Below, piece by piece: positions 52,488-63,704 of a DNA stretch of 64,000 bases. The notes under the pieces were generated by a model. The model was not told the DNA's origin and made no database searches. It worked only from the letters and a program-made list of their open reading frames with translations. The position numbers and the translations under genes were made by a program. Position 1 is the stretch's first letter, and every line of letters begins with the position of its first letter. This stretch comes from Clonostachys chloroleuca (taxonomy: Eukaryota > Ascomycota > Sordariomycetes > Hypocreales > Bionectriaceae), in NCBI GenBank assembly GCA_037952775.1, contig JBANAY010000003.1, forward strand, positions 20,522,001 through 20,586,000. The letters are read 5' to 3'.

Positions 52488-54166
52488 ATGGCCACACCAT
52501 CCTCTTCGTTTGTGGATTCACAAACACTCTCACCTCAGAATGAAGACAAACGACCTCAGCCCTCGGTGAGCGAAAACATCGAGTCTGTCAATATTGATGG
52601 CGTACGGCACCAACATGTCGTCTTCTCACAAGATGACCCCGAGAATCCCAAGAACTGGTCCAAAAGCCGCAAGTGGTACTGCACCATGGTCATCGCCCTC
52701 ACCTGTTTTGTTGTGGCCTTTAGCTCTGCTGTTATAACAGCCGATGTCAAAGGTGTCGTTGACGAGTTTGCTGTCAGCGAAGAGGTAGCCCTTGTTAGTA
52801 TCAGTATTTTCGTTGTTGGCTTCGGTATCGGCCCTATGGTATTCTCGCCCCTTTCCGAAATTTTCGGAAGGAGAATCATTTAGTATGTTACAACTCATGC
52901 ATACAACTTTGATTTACATTACTGACGACCTGGAAGCGGCTCTACTTTGTTGATCGCTACCGTTCTTGTGATCCCTTGCGCAGTGGCAAAGAATATCGAG
53001 ACATTGCTTGTTTGCCGAGCACTGGATGGCATCGCCTTCTCCGCGCCAATGACCCTTGTGGGGGGCACTTTGGCCGACATGTGGAAGAATGAAGAGAGGG
53101 GAGTCCCCATGGCTGCTTTTTCTGCTGCCCCGTTCCTCGGCCCAGCTAGTAAGTCAATCATTCTCCCTGGGAGGAACAAATACTTATGGGTGGTTCAGTC
53201 GGTCCCTTGATTGGAGGTTATCTGTCGGACGCAAAGGGCTGGCGCTGGTTATATTGGATTCAGCTCATCTTTGCTGGCGTGGCCTGGTTTCTTGTCACCT
53301 TTACTGTCCCTGAGACATATGCCCCTACAATTCTGTCTCGCCGAGCACGCAAGCTACGAGAGTCCACTGGCATTGATTCGCACGTGAGCGAACAAGATCT
53401 CGATACACGGACCCTCGGGGAGAGATTGCGCGTGTTCCTTATTCGACCTTTCCAGCTCCTTTTTGGCGAACTTATTGTCTTTCTCATCTCGATCTATATG
53501 AGCATTCTGTACGGACTACTCTATATGTTCTTCGTGGCTTATCCTATCGTGTTCCAGAAAGGTAAAGGATACTCGGCTGGAACCACTGGGCTCATGTTTC
53601 TCCCAGTCGCAGTTGGTGTTCTGCTCTCTTCTTGCCTCTCTCCCTCTGTCAACAAGCATTATCTTCACCTAGTCAAGAAACATAACGGAAAGCCGCCAGC
53701 CGAGGCACGACTTATTCCCATGATGCTCTCATGTTGGCTGATCCCCATCGGTCTCTTCATCTTTGCGTGGACATCGTACGCCAACCTCTCTTGGGCTGGG
53801 CCTGCCATGGGCGGTTTACCTGTTGGATTTGGATTTATCTTTCTTTATAACTCGGCCAACAACTACCTGGTTGATTCATATCAACATCAAGCAGCTTCGA
53901 CTCTTGCTGCCAAAACGTTTATCCGAAGTTTTTGGGGTGCCGCTGTCGTTTTATTTACCGAGCAGATGTATGAACGGCTGGGCGATCAGTGGGCATCGAG
54001 TCTACTAGCTTTTCTAAGTCTTGCCTGCTGCGCAATTCCTTTCTTATTCTGGAAATACGGTGCCAGGATTAGATCACGAAGCAAGTATGCTTATGCGGGA
54101 GAGGACGAGGAATCTAGCTCTACTGATGTAGAGACTGGCAACACCAGCGTGAATGAGAAGGTCTAG
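52488..54166 (+). CDS. MFS transporter, DHA1-type (12 TM)
   Basis: Exons 52488-52882, 52937-53148 and 53199-54166 with 54- and 50-nt introns give 524 residues. A soluble N-terminus ends in [15 protein letters not shown], the W-rich motif preceding TM1 in the fungal polyamine/multidrug DHA1 group (Tpo1/Flu1-like). The signature loop SEIFGRR between TM2 and TM3 is motif A, and [17 protein letters not shown] matches the TM5-TM6 area. Twelve hydrophobic segments can be followed, with the usual long central loop ([19 protein letters not shown]). Proton-antiport export of drugs, polyamines or metabolites at the plasma membrane is the expected role. The C-terminus is acidic and soluble. It lies next to two Zn2Cys6 genes, one of which may control it. 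Confidence 0.93.
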
Positions 54167-56472
54167 AGGTCTGCACTTCTGCCCGAATATAAAATTCAAG
54201 AAACGGTTTTAGAGCCATCATTACACATTAAGGATGGAGATTATAGAGCCGCAATCTCATACTAGAATGCAATACAGAAATATTGGATAGATTATAAACA
54301 GGCTACAGCATAGCTGAGAATAAACAGCAAGCGTTCACAATGTAATTCGTCATACTCGAACCTTTCCGCGTGGAGGCCATCATGATTGGTGATCCTAAGA
54401 GAAGTCTCTGATTCATGGCTTTTAGAGTAAACTATACTCTAAAAACTGTTCGCAGATGTTCATCTGGATACACTTTGAGTCATGCTTACCTTACATGGCG
54501 ACATGGGATGCTCGACCGGACTGGCCTGTAGTCAATCTTGAGCCGCTCAGTGGAGCTGCGGCCTGCCGCCGATGAACCGCAGAGACACTAAAAACGTGTT
54601 TGGTGTCAGACTAATTTCCTTAGTGCCTGAAGGTGGAGAATTGCGGCTTGTCGCCGATGAACCGCACATGCCAGAGCTCCGACAATCGCTCGCCCTTTTC
54701 TTCGCCAGCTTGACATTCTTGACACATCACAAGGGTGTCACTTGTAGATCGCTGACAAATAGAGGTTCTGATGTCTTCTTAATCAATCTTGACGCGAAAT
54801 CTATGCCTCAGGACTGTCAGTTTTCCATGGGATCCTACCCTTCCTCTTGCCAGCATCCTCTGGTGGGTTCTCGACATTCCGCAAGATATTCAGTAATTTC
54901 TGTCCTCTTTGTCGAGAATAATATCCACTATCGAGCTCCGTTTTGTTAAATCCATAAATGCTGAGAAGAGAACTGTTCCTACAGGAAGGATCCGCGTAGT
55001 TCTCCTTAAGCAACCTTCTGGTTTGATTATGCTAAGAATGATCCCGGCTGACCTTATCCCTCAATGACCCTGTTAGAGAAGCCAGGATGTAATAGGGCTA
55101 GGCCAAATCTTGTCGAGTTGCGGATTAACAAAGGTCGACGCGAACGTGGATGTAGAGGCCTAGGATGGTTGCCGATGGTGGCACTGTTCTCTTGAACAAT
55201 CTACAATCCAGGAGAACATGCTTTGTCTTGAGATACTCTCCAGTCTGTGACTTAGAGACCATATAAGAGGTCATGAACCTTCGCCTCGTCGCCATAAATA
55301 CGAAAGCAAGTCATCTCAGAAAGAACGTTGGGAATGATCTCCAGACCCATTGCGCTGCGTTGCGCCAGTCTCAACGAACCATATTGGGCACTTCCATTGC
55401 ATTAAACTTGCCGGTTCAATAGGATTTGAATGCTCCTGACCCTGATTGTGGCTTCTAGATAAGTTCCAACCGCCACCGGCCCGCCCTCTTATAGAAGAGG
55501 CGTATATTTGGTCCATTCGCAATGCATTTCCTAGGTAGTGATCAGTCTAGTGACAAGTTTTGATATCCATTTCGAACTCGAAATCTAGTTCAGAGTTTAG
55601 TAGTGTTCCTGCGCTACTTGAAGTCAGGAATGATCTCAATGCCACCCAAGATACCACCTCGTGTTCGCACAAACAAACTTGGCCTAGAGTGTCGCTGCAC
55701 GCTGAGAGCATGAAGGGTTCACAAAGCCCAGGCTCCTTCTTGGGTTTGCTCTCCGCTCTAGTATTTCGCGCTTGATATAATAGACGCATTAAGAATCTAT
55801 GTGGAGGAGAATGGTGACCTCAGCTCGTAGAGCCGCATCCTTTCAGTTTTCACGAAGTAGGGAAGATAAGAAAGGAATATCCCAGAAGGTTTCAGAGATG
55901 GAGACACAGTTCGCCTTGTTTTGCATGTTGGAGATCTTGGAATTTGCGGATGGCTTAAAACAATGAAAATTGGATTGAGTTGATTTGAGAAGAAGGCGGA
56001 AACATCTGCATATTTGGCGGATAATGAAAACAGATGCTATGTCTTGGGTAGGGAAATCCGAACTTTCGGAAAGGTTTCATCGGGGAGTTGTTGGAGCTTC
56101 GTGGAGTAGCACTCAGTAGAAACAATCTAGTCAATAAATAAATTCATGTCCTTTTCCAATTCGGAGATTTATAGCATAAAGTGCTTACTTCCTACGTGTA
56201 TCTCTAAATAAACCCCATTTGTGAAACCATCTCACGAAGCTTGGGAGAGATTTCGCCATTGTGGAACGATCAGAGGGTAATGATGGCATACTGGTACTGA
56301 GTGAATATCTGAATATCCTGAATAGAATGTCACCTGGACGCTACATCTCTTGTAGCCTGTCGACGTAGCCGCTTCAGTCACCTAGATCCTGAAATAGAAC
56401 AGATAGGCACCTACAATAGCATAGGGTGAATAGCCCTGCCACGGGTATGGATGGTTTACATTACTCTATTCA
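54167..56472. other. Long gene-free stretch
   Basis: Only short frames appear over 2.3 kb. The one structured item is the direct repeat at 54551-54666. The remainder is mixed AT-rich sequence. Confidence 0.4.
54551..54666 (+). repeat. Imperfect direct repeat, units 83 bp apart
   Basis: Units at 54551-54581 and 54634-54666 share tggag, then tgcggc, then cgccgatgaaccgca. They are about 30 bp each with a few differences. No function is evident. Confidence 0.7.
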
Positions 56473-58573
56473 TTAGAATCTGAAAACATCACCCCAAGTC
56501 TGCCAATCTACAGCGTCCCCTTCCATGAATCCCAGCCCATCAAGACTATGCGAGTCTAGAACAGCCGCCATCGACATACCATCCTCATTCCTCTCCCTCC
56601 TCCTATCATAAAGCGATCTGATAAAAGGGGGAGTAATTTCGGCTTCAAGAGAACTCGAAATCGTAAGCAATTCCTTTCGCCGCGCCTCCCAGGCATCCAG
56701 CGTTAAATTAATCAGCCCATTGAAAAACGTCTCATCTTCCTCTGAGATCACTGCGGGAAGATTGTCGAATAGTTTTTCTATGATTCTCCAGGCCAAGTCT
56801 ATCCGAGGCCCGGAGCACCGTTGCCGCAGCTCGCTTATGACATATACGTATGCTTCCATTTTGAACCAAAATGTCAAGTGGATGACGAGATACGTTGCAA
56901 AAACTGATTCCAGGCTCAATTCGCTCATTTCCAGAGCAAGCAGGACGGCCTCAAAAGTCTCGTCGCTCTCTTTCCGCGTAACATATATTGTCCCATCTTC
57001 CGCTGCCGGTCGTAACCGAGGATGGTAGATCTTAAAACGTAAACGAGCTGGAATAATCGTCGCCCATGTTTGTGCCAGCTGGTGGAGGGGGATACGCTTA
57101 TCCGATCTCTGCAGAATCCTCCGATAGGCTTGTTCGATCTCGTTAATGGCTGCTTCCTTGAGTTCCATCGATACAATCCCCTTTTTCGTGGAACTCGGAT
57201 GGGTCATACTCTCGAATACCTTTGACCCGTTCGATCCAGTTCGGCCCCATTCAAACACTTGGAACTTGACAAGAGCACAGATCATCTCAGTCGGATTGTC
57301 GTGCTGCGCAGGAGCCTCTGTCATGTCCGGATGTAGATCTGCATCATTCACATTAAGCGGGAGGCGCACATCGCCAAACTCGCGATGCGGAGGCGGCGCC
57401 ATCCCTCGGACGTGGACTCCACGACTGCGAGCGTCCAGGCCAGCAAGATTCCACCAGAGCCGAATGCGCATCTCATTTTCGAAAAATGAGACCTTTGGAT
57501 TGTTGGGGCGGTGCAGGCCTATCTTTTGACCAATCCTCAGGGCAGCACCCGTCAAGGTCGAGGTGAGCTCGGACTCTGGGTCGGAGAAGAGAAATAGTAC
57601 AAATGCCTGGAGCACTTCAAGGTCTCTCGTAGTGAGAAACTCTGCAGCTACGAGGGCGCGAATCGAAGCAGTGCGATATCGCATCAATAAGTTGAGTCTT
57701 TTTTCTTGAAAAGAGGCCTCGCATTCTTGGTCTGATATAGAGGTGACAGCCAAGGTGTATATGGCAAAAAGCATAGCAGCGAAGGGTTTTGATATGCTTG
57801 TAAGGTCCCAGCTGGCGTCCAAGACGCGTTGCTGGAGGGTCGGGACATGGATGATTTTGGTAAGCGGGTTAACACGTTCAACAAAGATCTGCCAGAATCG
57901 GTAGATATGTTTCGGCTCCGGATGCATATCGTGCAGGTTGAAGTTGGGAGTGCTGAGAAAGGAGTCGAGAGGAGGGGTCGGGTACAAAAATGGATCATAT
58001 TTGTGTCGAAGGTTGACTATAGGCGGGTTTTTGAGCTGAGATCAAAGGTTATGCTATGTTCTTAACTGTGGAATTGACTGAGATGTATACCTCTGGGATC
58101 AGGTTCGACCACAAGGACCTGAAATAATGAATCATTAGTCTCGATCACCGCAGTTATCACTTCAAGTATACTTTTACCTACTTCTCGAGAACCATTGAAG
58201 AAGTCCCATCCATAGATCTTGGTACATCGTGCACATTATTCGAGGGGAATGAGAGGTTCGCTTCCGGCGATGGCTCAGCTTCTCCTGATTCGACTTCTTG
58301 GCCTGATGGGACCCAAGTGGTTGCGCAATGTGAGAAATCGACGCCATGCTTTCGCATCAAGGTTTCATAAGCCGCCAGCCGCGCGACGAGTTCATCATCA
58401 GCAGCCCGTTTCCGAGGTCTTGGAGGTGGATGAACCTCGTAGAGGCACTGCGCCTCTACTTTGATGCAGTTGGAACACGGATCCAGCTTGTCACATTTTA
58501 CCTTGCGTCGCGCGCATAGAGAACAGGCAAACTTATGACGTTGGGGGATCTGCTCTGTTTGTGAGGGTCCCAT
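56473..58573 (-). CDS. Zn2Cys6 transcription factor (divergent partner of the 14-TM pump)
   Basis: Exons 58573-58182, 58118-58091 and 58035-56473 (introns 63 and 55 nt) give 660 residues. Exon 2 is only 28 nt; using it restores KSLWSNLIPELKNPPIV, which fits the family. The cluster is C17-x2-C20-x6-C27-x5-C33-x2-C36-x6-C43 (CSLCARRKVKC; CSNCIKVEAQC), followed by a basic linker (HPPPRPRKRAADDELVARL) and a short coiled coil. The fungal_trans region includes AALRIGQKIGLHRPNN and MRIRLWWNLAGLDARSR. It is transcribed away from the MFS gene at 59137 across 563 bp, the classic arrangement of a pathway-specific regulator and its efflux pump. The start is the ATG at 58573; three codons before it are open only from a TTG. 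Confidence 0.93.
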
Positions 58574-59136
58574 GGTGTGCAATGCCCCAACAAAACCATA
58601 TATGACGGAAATAATTCAAGATAATGCGAAAGCGTCTTGGAAGACATGGACAGGGGAGGATGATGAACGACGACGCGGTTGTGAGAAAGAGGAAGAAGCT
58701 GTCGGGGCCTTCGGGTCTGGAAACGGTCTAGCGCCTCACCGTCGGCCCCGGCTCGGCCACCACCTTCGAGACTCTTTGGCCAACAAAATGCCAGCGTTCT
58801 CTTCAAAACGAAACTAGTAGACTGCCCGGTATCCGAAATTACTCTGCTCGTAAGCATCATCCATGATTAGGCAGATCCATATCCCTAATGGATAGAGTCT
58901 AGTTTCTAGGACACCAAACATTGTTCGGGCCTTCGGGCCCGACGGACGTGGTCAAACAATCACGACAAACCTTTCGTGCGGTTGCTATTTATTTCCAATC
59001 TTTTCATGACATCTGATGTCTAGTATATAATTCTTCGAGGAACACTGTTTCTCTCATTAATTTCTTTCCTTCACTTCTCACAACATACACATACAACTCA
59101 CGACCTATACAGCCGCCCATTAGACTTACCAGCACC
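58574..59136. promoter_or_regulatory. Divergent promoter between regulator and pump
   Basis: The 563-bp region serves both the Zn2Cys6 gene and the MFS pump. It contains the stem-loop palindrome at 58925-58942 and several CGG/CCG triplets. The half near the pump start is AT-rich. Confidence 0.5.
58925..58942. promoter_or_regulatory. Inverted repeat TCGGGCC-TTCG-GGCCCGA
   Basis: A perfect 7-bp inverted repeat around TTCG, about 195 bp upstream of the pump ATG. As DNA it presents CGG/CCG triplets for a zinc-cluster dimer. As RNA it would be a hairpin with a stable UUCG loop. Either reading is inference. Confidence 0.5.
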
Positions 59137-61068
59137 ATGACTCTCGATGATTCTAAACCAGAAAAACAAGGGACCAATTCAAGTACCCCAAGCGAGCTGA
59201 ATTCCGACCCTCCTTCCGACATTGAAATAAAAAGCCAGGATGTTGAGGCTGCCAAGGAATCACCTGACCAAGATTCCCAGTATCCTACGGGTGTACGATT
59301 CGCCCTGATCATGACCTCAGTCTACGTTTGCATGTTTTTGGTTTCTTTGGTAGGTCTTTGTCCCCCTTGTTCCTTTATGCTATTGCTAAAACCGTCATAA
59401 GGATCGCATGATCATAACAACCGCAATCCCCGAAATCACAAACCAGTTCCATTCCATAAACGACATTGGATGGTACTCGTCCGCCTATCTCTTGACAACT
59501 TGCGCCCTACAGCTTCTCTTCGGCAAAGTTTATGCCTTTTTCAATGCCAAGGCTACCCTTCTTAGCACCATCTTCCTTTTCGAAGTAGGGTCCGCCATTT
59601 GCGGAGCGGCACCCAACTCTATTGCCTTCATCATCGGCCGGGCCATTGCAGGCCTTGGCTCGGCCGGCATTATGACTGGCGTCGTATGTGATAGCAATAC
59701 TTTCTTGTTGTCTTCTGAGGAATCAATCATCTAACCAAAAGTCTTCCACACAGCTCATGACGATTGTAAACACCGTGCCACTACCGAAACGACCAATGTA
59801 TCAAGGCCTCTTTGGAGCCGTCTTCGGTATATCTTCTATTATCGGCCCTCTTCTCGGCGGTGCATTTACCTCAAACGTGACTTGGAGATGGTGTTTCTAC
59901 ATCAATCTCCCTGTCGGTGGAGTGGCCATGGTTGTCGTGTTTTTCCTCATGAAGATCCCCGATCGGGATTCGACAAAGATTCCTACCAAAGAAAAGTTGC
60001 TTCAACTAGACTTTTACGGGTCTATACTGGTCATTGCAGCTTGTGTCTGCCTAGTTCTTGCCCTACAATGGGGTGGCGTCACATATCCTGTAGGTCTCAA
60101 TGATGATAAGAACATACTACTAGCCATTGCTAACTATCACATAGTGGAATAATGGTCGGATGATTGCCCTCCTCGTTATGGCAGGCGTGTTGTTTTTGAG
60201 TTTTGGCTTGGTTCAGGTCTATTTGCCTCGAACTGCCACCCTACCGCCCAGGGTCATAAAGCAACGTAGTATCATAGCTGGTATGATCTCTAGTTTTTGC
60301 GTTGGATCGCAACAAATGATCTTCAGTGAGCTATATAACCTACACAAACTGTTTTCGACCGCTAACTTGATCTCAGTTTATTATCTCCCCATATATTTTC
60401 AGGCCATCCAGGGAGTATCAGCCATGCAGTCAGGAATTCGACTTCTTCCCCTGCTTCTCTCCATGGTTGTGTCCACCCTAGCGACAGGAGGACTTACTCG
60501 GCTCACCGGCTACTACACTCCGTTTCAAATTATCGGCACTGTTCTCATGAGTATAGGCGCCGGGCTGCTCACCACTCTTCAAGTGCATTCAAGCAGTGGC
60601 GTGTGGATCGGCTACCAAGTTATCTATGGTTTCGGCATGGGCATGGTTGTCCAGGCACCCAACCTGGCCGCCCAAACTGTCCTGCCGAAAAAGGATGTTC
60701 CCATAGGAGCGTCGTTTATGTTCTTCACCCAACTACTCGGCGGTTCCATATTTTCAGCAGTTGGCCAAACGGTCTTCAACGACCAACTTCAGCGGCGTCT
60801 ATCCAACCTCGAGGGCTTCGATCCCAAATTCATTCAGAGCAACGGTGCCACTTCTTTGACCGAAGTACCCGATTCAATCAAAGATGTGGTCTTGGAACGA
60901 TATAATGAGGCCATCCGCCAAGTCCTGAGGGTTGGGATGATCTTAGTGTGCATCGCGATAATAGGAGCGCTGTTGATGGAGTGGCGAAGCGTGAAGGATG
61001 GCGGCGCTAAGCAAGACGAGAACAAAGAAAAGATGGCAACAGCGGAGGAGGGAAAGGTTGAAAAGTAA
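59137..61068 (+). CDS. MFS transporter, DHA2-type (14 TM) efflux pump
   Basis: Five exons (59137-59349, 59402-59683, 59754-60089, 60145-60325, 60377-61068), with introns of 50-70 nt, give 567 residues. An acidic soluble N-terminus precedes TM1 ([16 protein letters not shown]). The [16 protein letters not shown] segment matches the DxTIV-type TM1-loop motif of DHA2 pumps with a D-R start. [21 protein letters not shown] and [21 protein letters not shown] (motif C) are typical, as is the [13 protein letters not shown] stretch. Fourteen membrane segments are expected. Such pumps export toxins and secondary metabolites and are often next to their regulator, as here. Basic and acidic tail ([13 protein letters not shown]). 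Confidence 0.94.
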
Positions 61069-63197
61069 TATTGATAACATGAGGGTACTTTCGATTGGGC
61101 ATGAGCTTGATCGTCTTTCATTATCACAAGTCACAAAATTTCCGTTGATAGAGGATATATAGAGGGCACAATATCTGTACACATAATAATACACTCTTCT
61201 CATACACAGAGGCTATATCACTCTCGTTTCTATTGGCATCATCACATATGAATTCACGATAGTTCTCATTCTCATGGTGATCTGCTCCTGTCCATGTGCT
61301 TCAATATCAAGACAATACTTAAATAAACCGCTCAGAACCTTCGATGCCTTCCTCAGTCCGATCTCTCAGACATATCGTTGCCTCGAAGTCCAGTCTATCA
61401 ATCCCTTGCCCTTCATGTTTTGTCTTGAGATGGATTGGACCCATGGGCCGTTTCAACATCCTTCAATAAGCCTCCTTTGTACAGGGCTAACGGAACCGTA
61501 CGAAAGGGACCAACAAGGAGAAGAACCTACAACACAAGGTCTGCCGAATTTTTGCTTTTTTTGCTAGTTTCGAACCAGAAATGATTAGCGAGAAGCGGTA
61601 TGAGTATGTTGACAGTGATTCGTAACTTCTGAGTGAAGAACCTGTGAAGTTGGCGGTCATTAGCCAGGCTGTATAGACACTAGAAGCTAGGAGCCCAGCC
61701 GTGAAATAAATGCAAAGAAAGGGGGGAGTCTAACTGATAGCAAAGATATTTAGATCAGACAAGATAACTCACCATAATAAACGTTCAATATACCAGTCTT
61801 TTCATATGGTTTAGTCTCTAAAATATAATCCTAGGCCTCCCGAAAGATCATGCAGAAGCAACTGTGTCTTGAGCCCTTGGTTTTGGCCCGAAGAGAATAC
61901 ACGATGATGAGACAAGGCTCACTCCTGTGAGTGTCTTATGCTTGCACAACTGCTGAAAAAATGGAAATTCGTCTCTAATATATAGACATGATCAAATTCC
62001 AAAGGAAAAGCGTAATAATGTTAAGCATGGCATTTCGAATTGAATCTATAGTGGGTAAAACAAGATCCGAGGCTATTTCTTAGTTAGCATAATTTGAATA
62101 TCCCACTTCTCGCATGCAAAGAGAACCCTGTCTGGACTATACGACAAATATGAAGGCTGAACAGGGGTGTTCCTCAAGATTCGATTTTGCATAATAAGGA
62201 CTTATTTGACCAAGCGTTTTTTAAGAGATCTCCCATGTATCTAGCTTTAGCCAGTCTTGATGACTATGCCATGCTCACTATCGTGCAACACGTCTTGCAT
62301 TGCCACTAACGCCTCGAGGATGGACTGTAGCTCCTTCTTCCACGAAGAAGGTCTCACGTTAAATAGCTCGTGAGTCCGATCAAGATATTTCCGGATCTAG
62401 AAGTGGTCCAAACCATGATCCAAGTATATGTTTTGACAGGGGGGCGTGTCCACTGCGTAACCCAGCAAGGCCCCACGCTCAATAGGCTACGATTTATATT
62501 CCGTTTCTGGACTATGCCTAGACATTAACAGTCGAAGATGTCACTCAAGTGCCGCCGAGCTGGCCATGCCATTACTGAATCTGAGATTTCAGTTCTGTCC
62601 CACAAATCCTGTGAACCTTTCACAAGCAAGGGCTGCTTCTCGTGAAAAGCATCGAACAAAGAGACTTCAAAGCTGCAAGATCAAAGATCGTGCAGTTACC
62701 ATAAGATGAATGTAATCAGCCAACTACGACTGGAGGAATTGAATTAAACATCAAGGCCACTAAGATTACATTCACCATAGACTACAGGTACAATTCGCAG
62801 ATACTCATTGCAGACGCAATACGAAACATATTCTTTATTATTTGTTCCGTATTGCGTCTATTAATGACAATTAAAGACACAAAGTCCGCACCGTACATGT
62901 CAGTGCTGGATATGGTATGTAAGTGTGTCGCTTTTTATGTCACCCTCTTGCCAGCAAAGAACCCAGCAAATGGGTGAGAAAAAACAACACCCCAAGACCA
63001 TCGATTTTAACATAATAGCAACAACAATTGTCTTAGTAATGATGAAGCCATCGAAGTTACAATTACTGTGGTTTCGCTAGGCCCAAATAATGTTTAGCCC
63101 ATAACTTCAGTCTCTCGCAACCAACTGTCTTAGTGGTACTCTGGTATCCAGTCACGTGATTGGTCAACGTCGGAGTTGTGCAAGCATCGCCAAAAAT
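61069..63197. other. Long AT-rich gene-free stretch
   Basis: No gene is supported. The only structured item is the hairpin-forming palindrome at 62812-62859. Confidence 0.4.
62812..62859. repeat. 48-bp hairpin-forming inverted repeat
   Basis: Left arm agacgcaatacgaaacata, right arm (other strand) agacgcaatacggaacaaat, differing at one or two bases, around an AT loop of about 8 bases. It could be the remnant of a tiny inverted-repeat element. Confidence 0.75.
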
Positions 63198-63704
63198 ATG
63201 GAAGGATCGCTCACCACGATCATCCCAATCATTCGCCGCCGCCAAGCAGAATCCCACCGCCTATATTATAGACCTATATCGACGCCGTATGATGCAGTGT
63301 ACTGTAATCCCCGACCGCAAATTTCAGCCACTGAAACGGCAGACCCGAGCGAGGACGAGAATAGTTGCAGAGCAGCCCCCGACATCATCGAGTCGCATCC
63401 TGGCGATGGCTGTGGCCGCCACGAACACGCATACGTACACGAGAAGCAGGGTCTGCGGCATTGCATCTTCACGAGTCCCACGACTGAGCCGCCAAGCCCA
63501 GCATCTGCAGCCCCCGTACCCGCCGGGGTTTTGATTCCGTTGCCATCCCCGACCGAGTTGCGTCGTATTCCACCGAGCGCGATACGGCATTGTTTCCTCA
63601 CACTCTCACGCCCGAGCGTCCAGATTCCCGTCACGAGCACTCATTTTGCGAAGGAGACGCTACAAGCAATAACGCACTGTGGTGGATCTCCGATCCCGGC
63701 GTAG
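63198..63704 (+). CDS. Hypothetical ORF, doubtful
   Basis: From ATG 63198 a 168-codon frame (MEGSLTTIIPIIRRRQAESH) is rich in Pro, Ser, Thr and Arg. The region is clearly more GC-rich than its flanks and has a CACGTG-like motif (cagtcacgtgattggtcaac) about 45 bases upstream, which suggests some gene is here. A second frame overlaps for 125 codons, and both strands are open, so the correct reading is uncertain. No domain is recognised and no intron is obvious. It could be the first exon of a gene that extends beyond the window. Confidence 0.25.
   Translation: MEGSLTTIIPIIRRRQAESHRLYYRPISTPYDAVYCNPRPQISATETADPSEDENSCRAAPDIIESHPGDGCGRHEHAYVHEKQGLRHCIFTSPTTEPPSPASAAPVPAGVLIPLPSPTELRRIPPSAIRHCFLTLSRPSVQIPVTSTHFAKETLQAITHCGGSPIPA

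Noticed and set aside
58178..58183. In-frame TAG at the end of exon 1 of the regulator at 56473-58573, similar to the TAGs in the 2.5 kb gene
   Set aside because: Here a normal intron starting at GTAGGT removes the TAG, and the 28-nt exon restores the frame, so no recoding is needed.
48551..61068. Calling a secondary-metabolite gene cluster
   Set aside because: No PKS, NRPS, terpene synthase, DMATS or RiPP precursor is visible, so regulators and pumps alone do not justify it.
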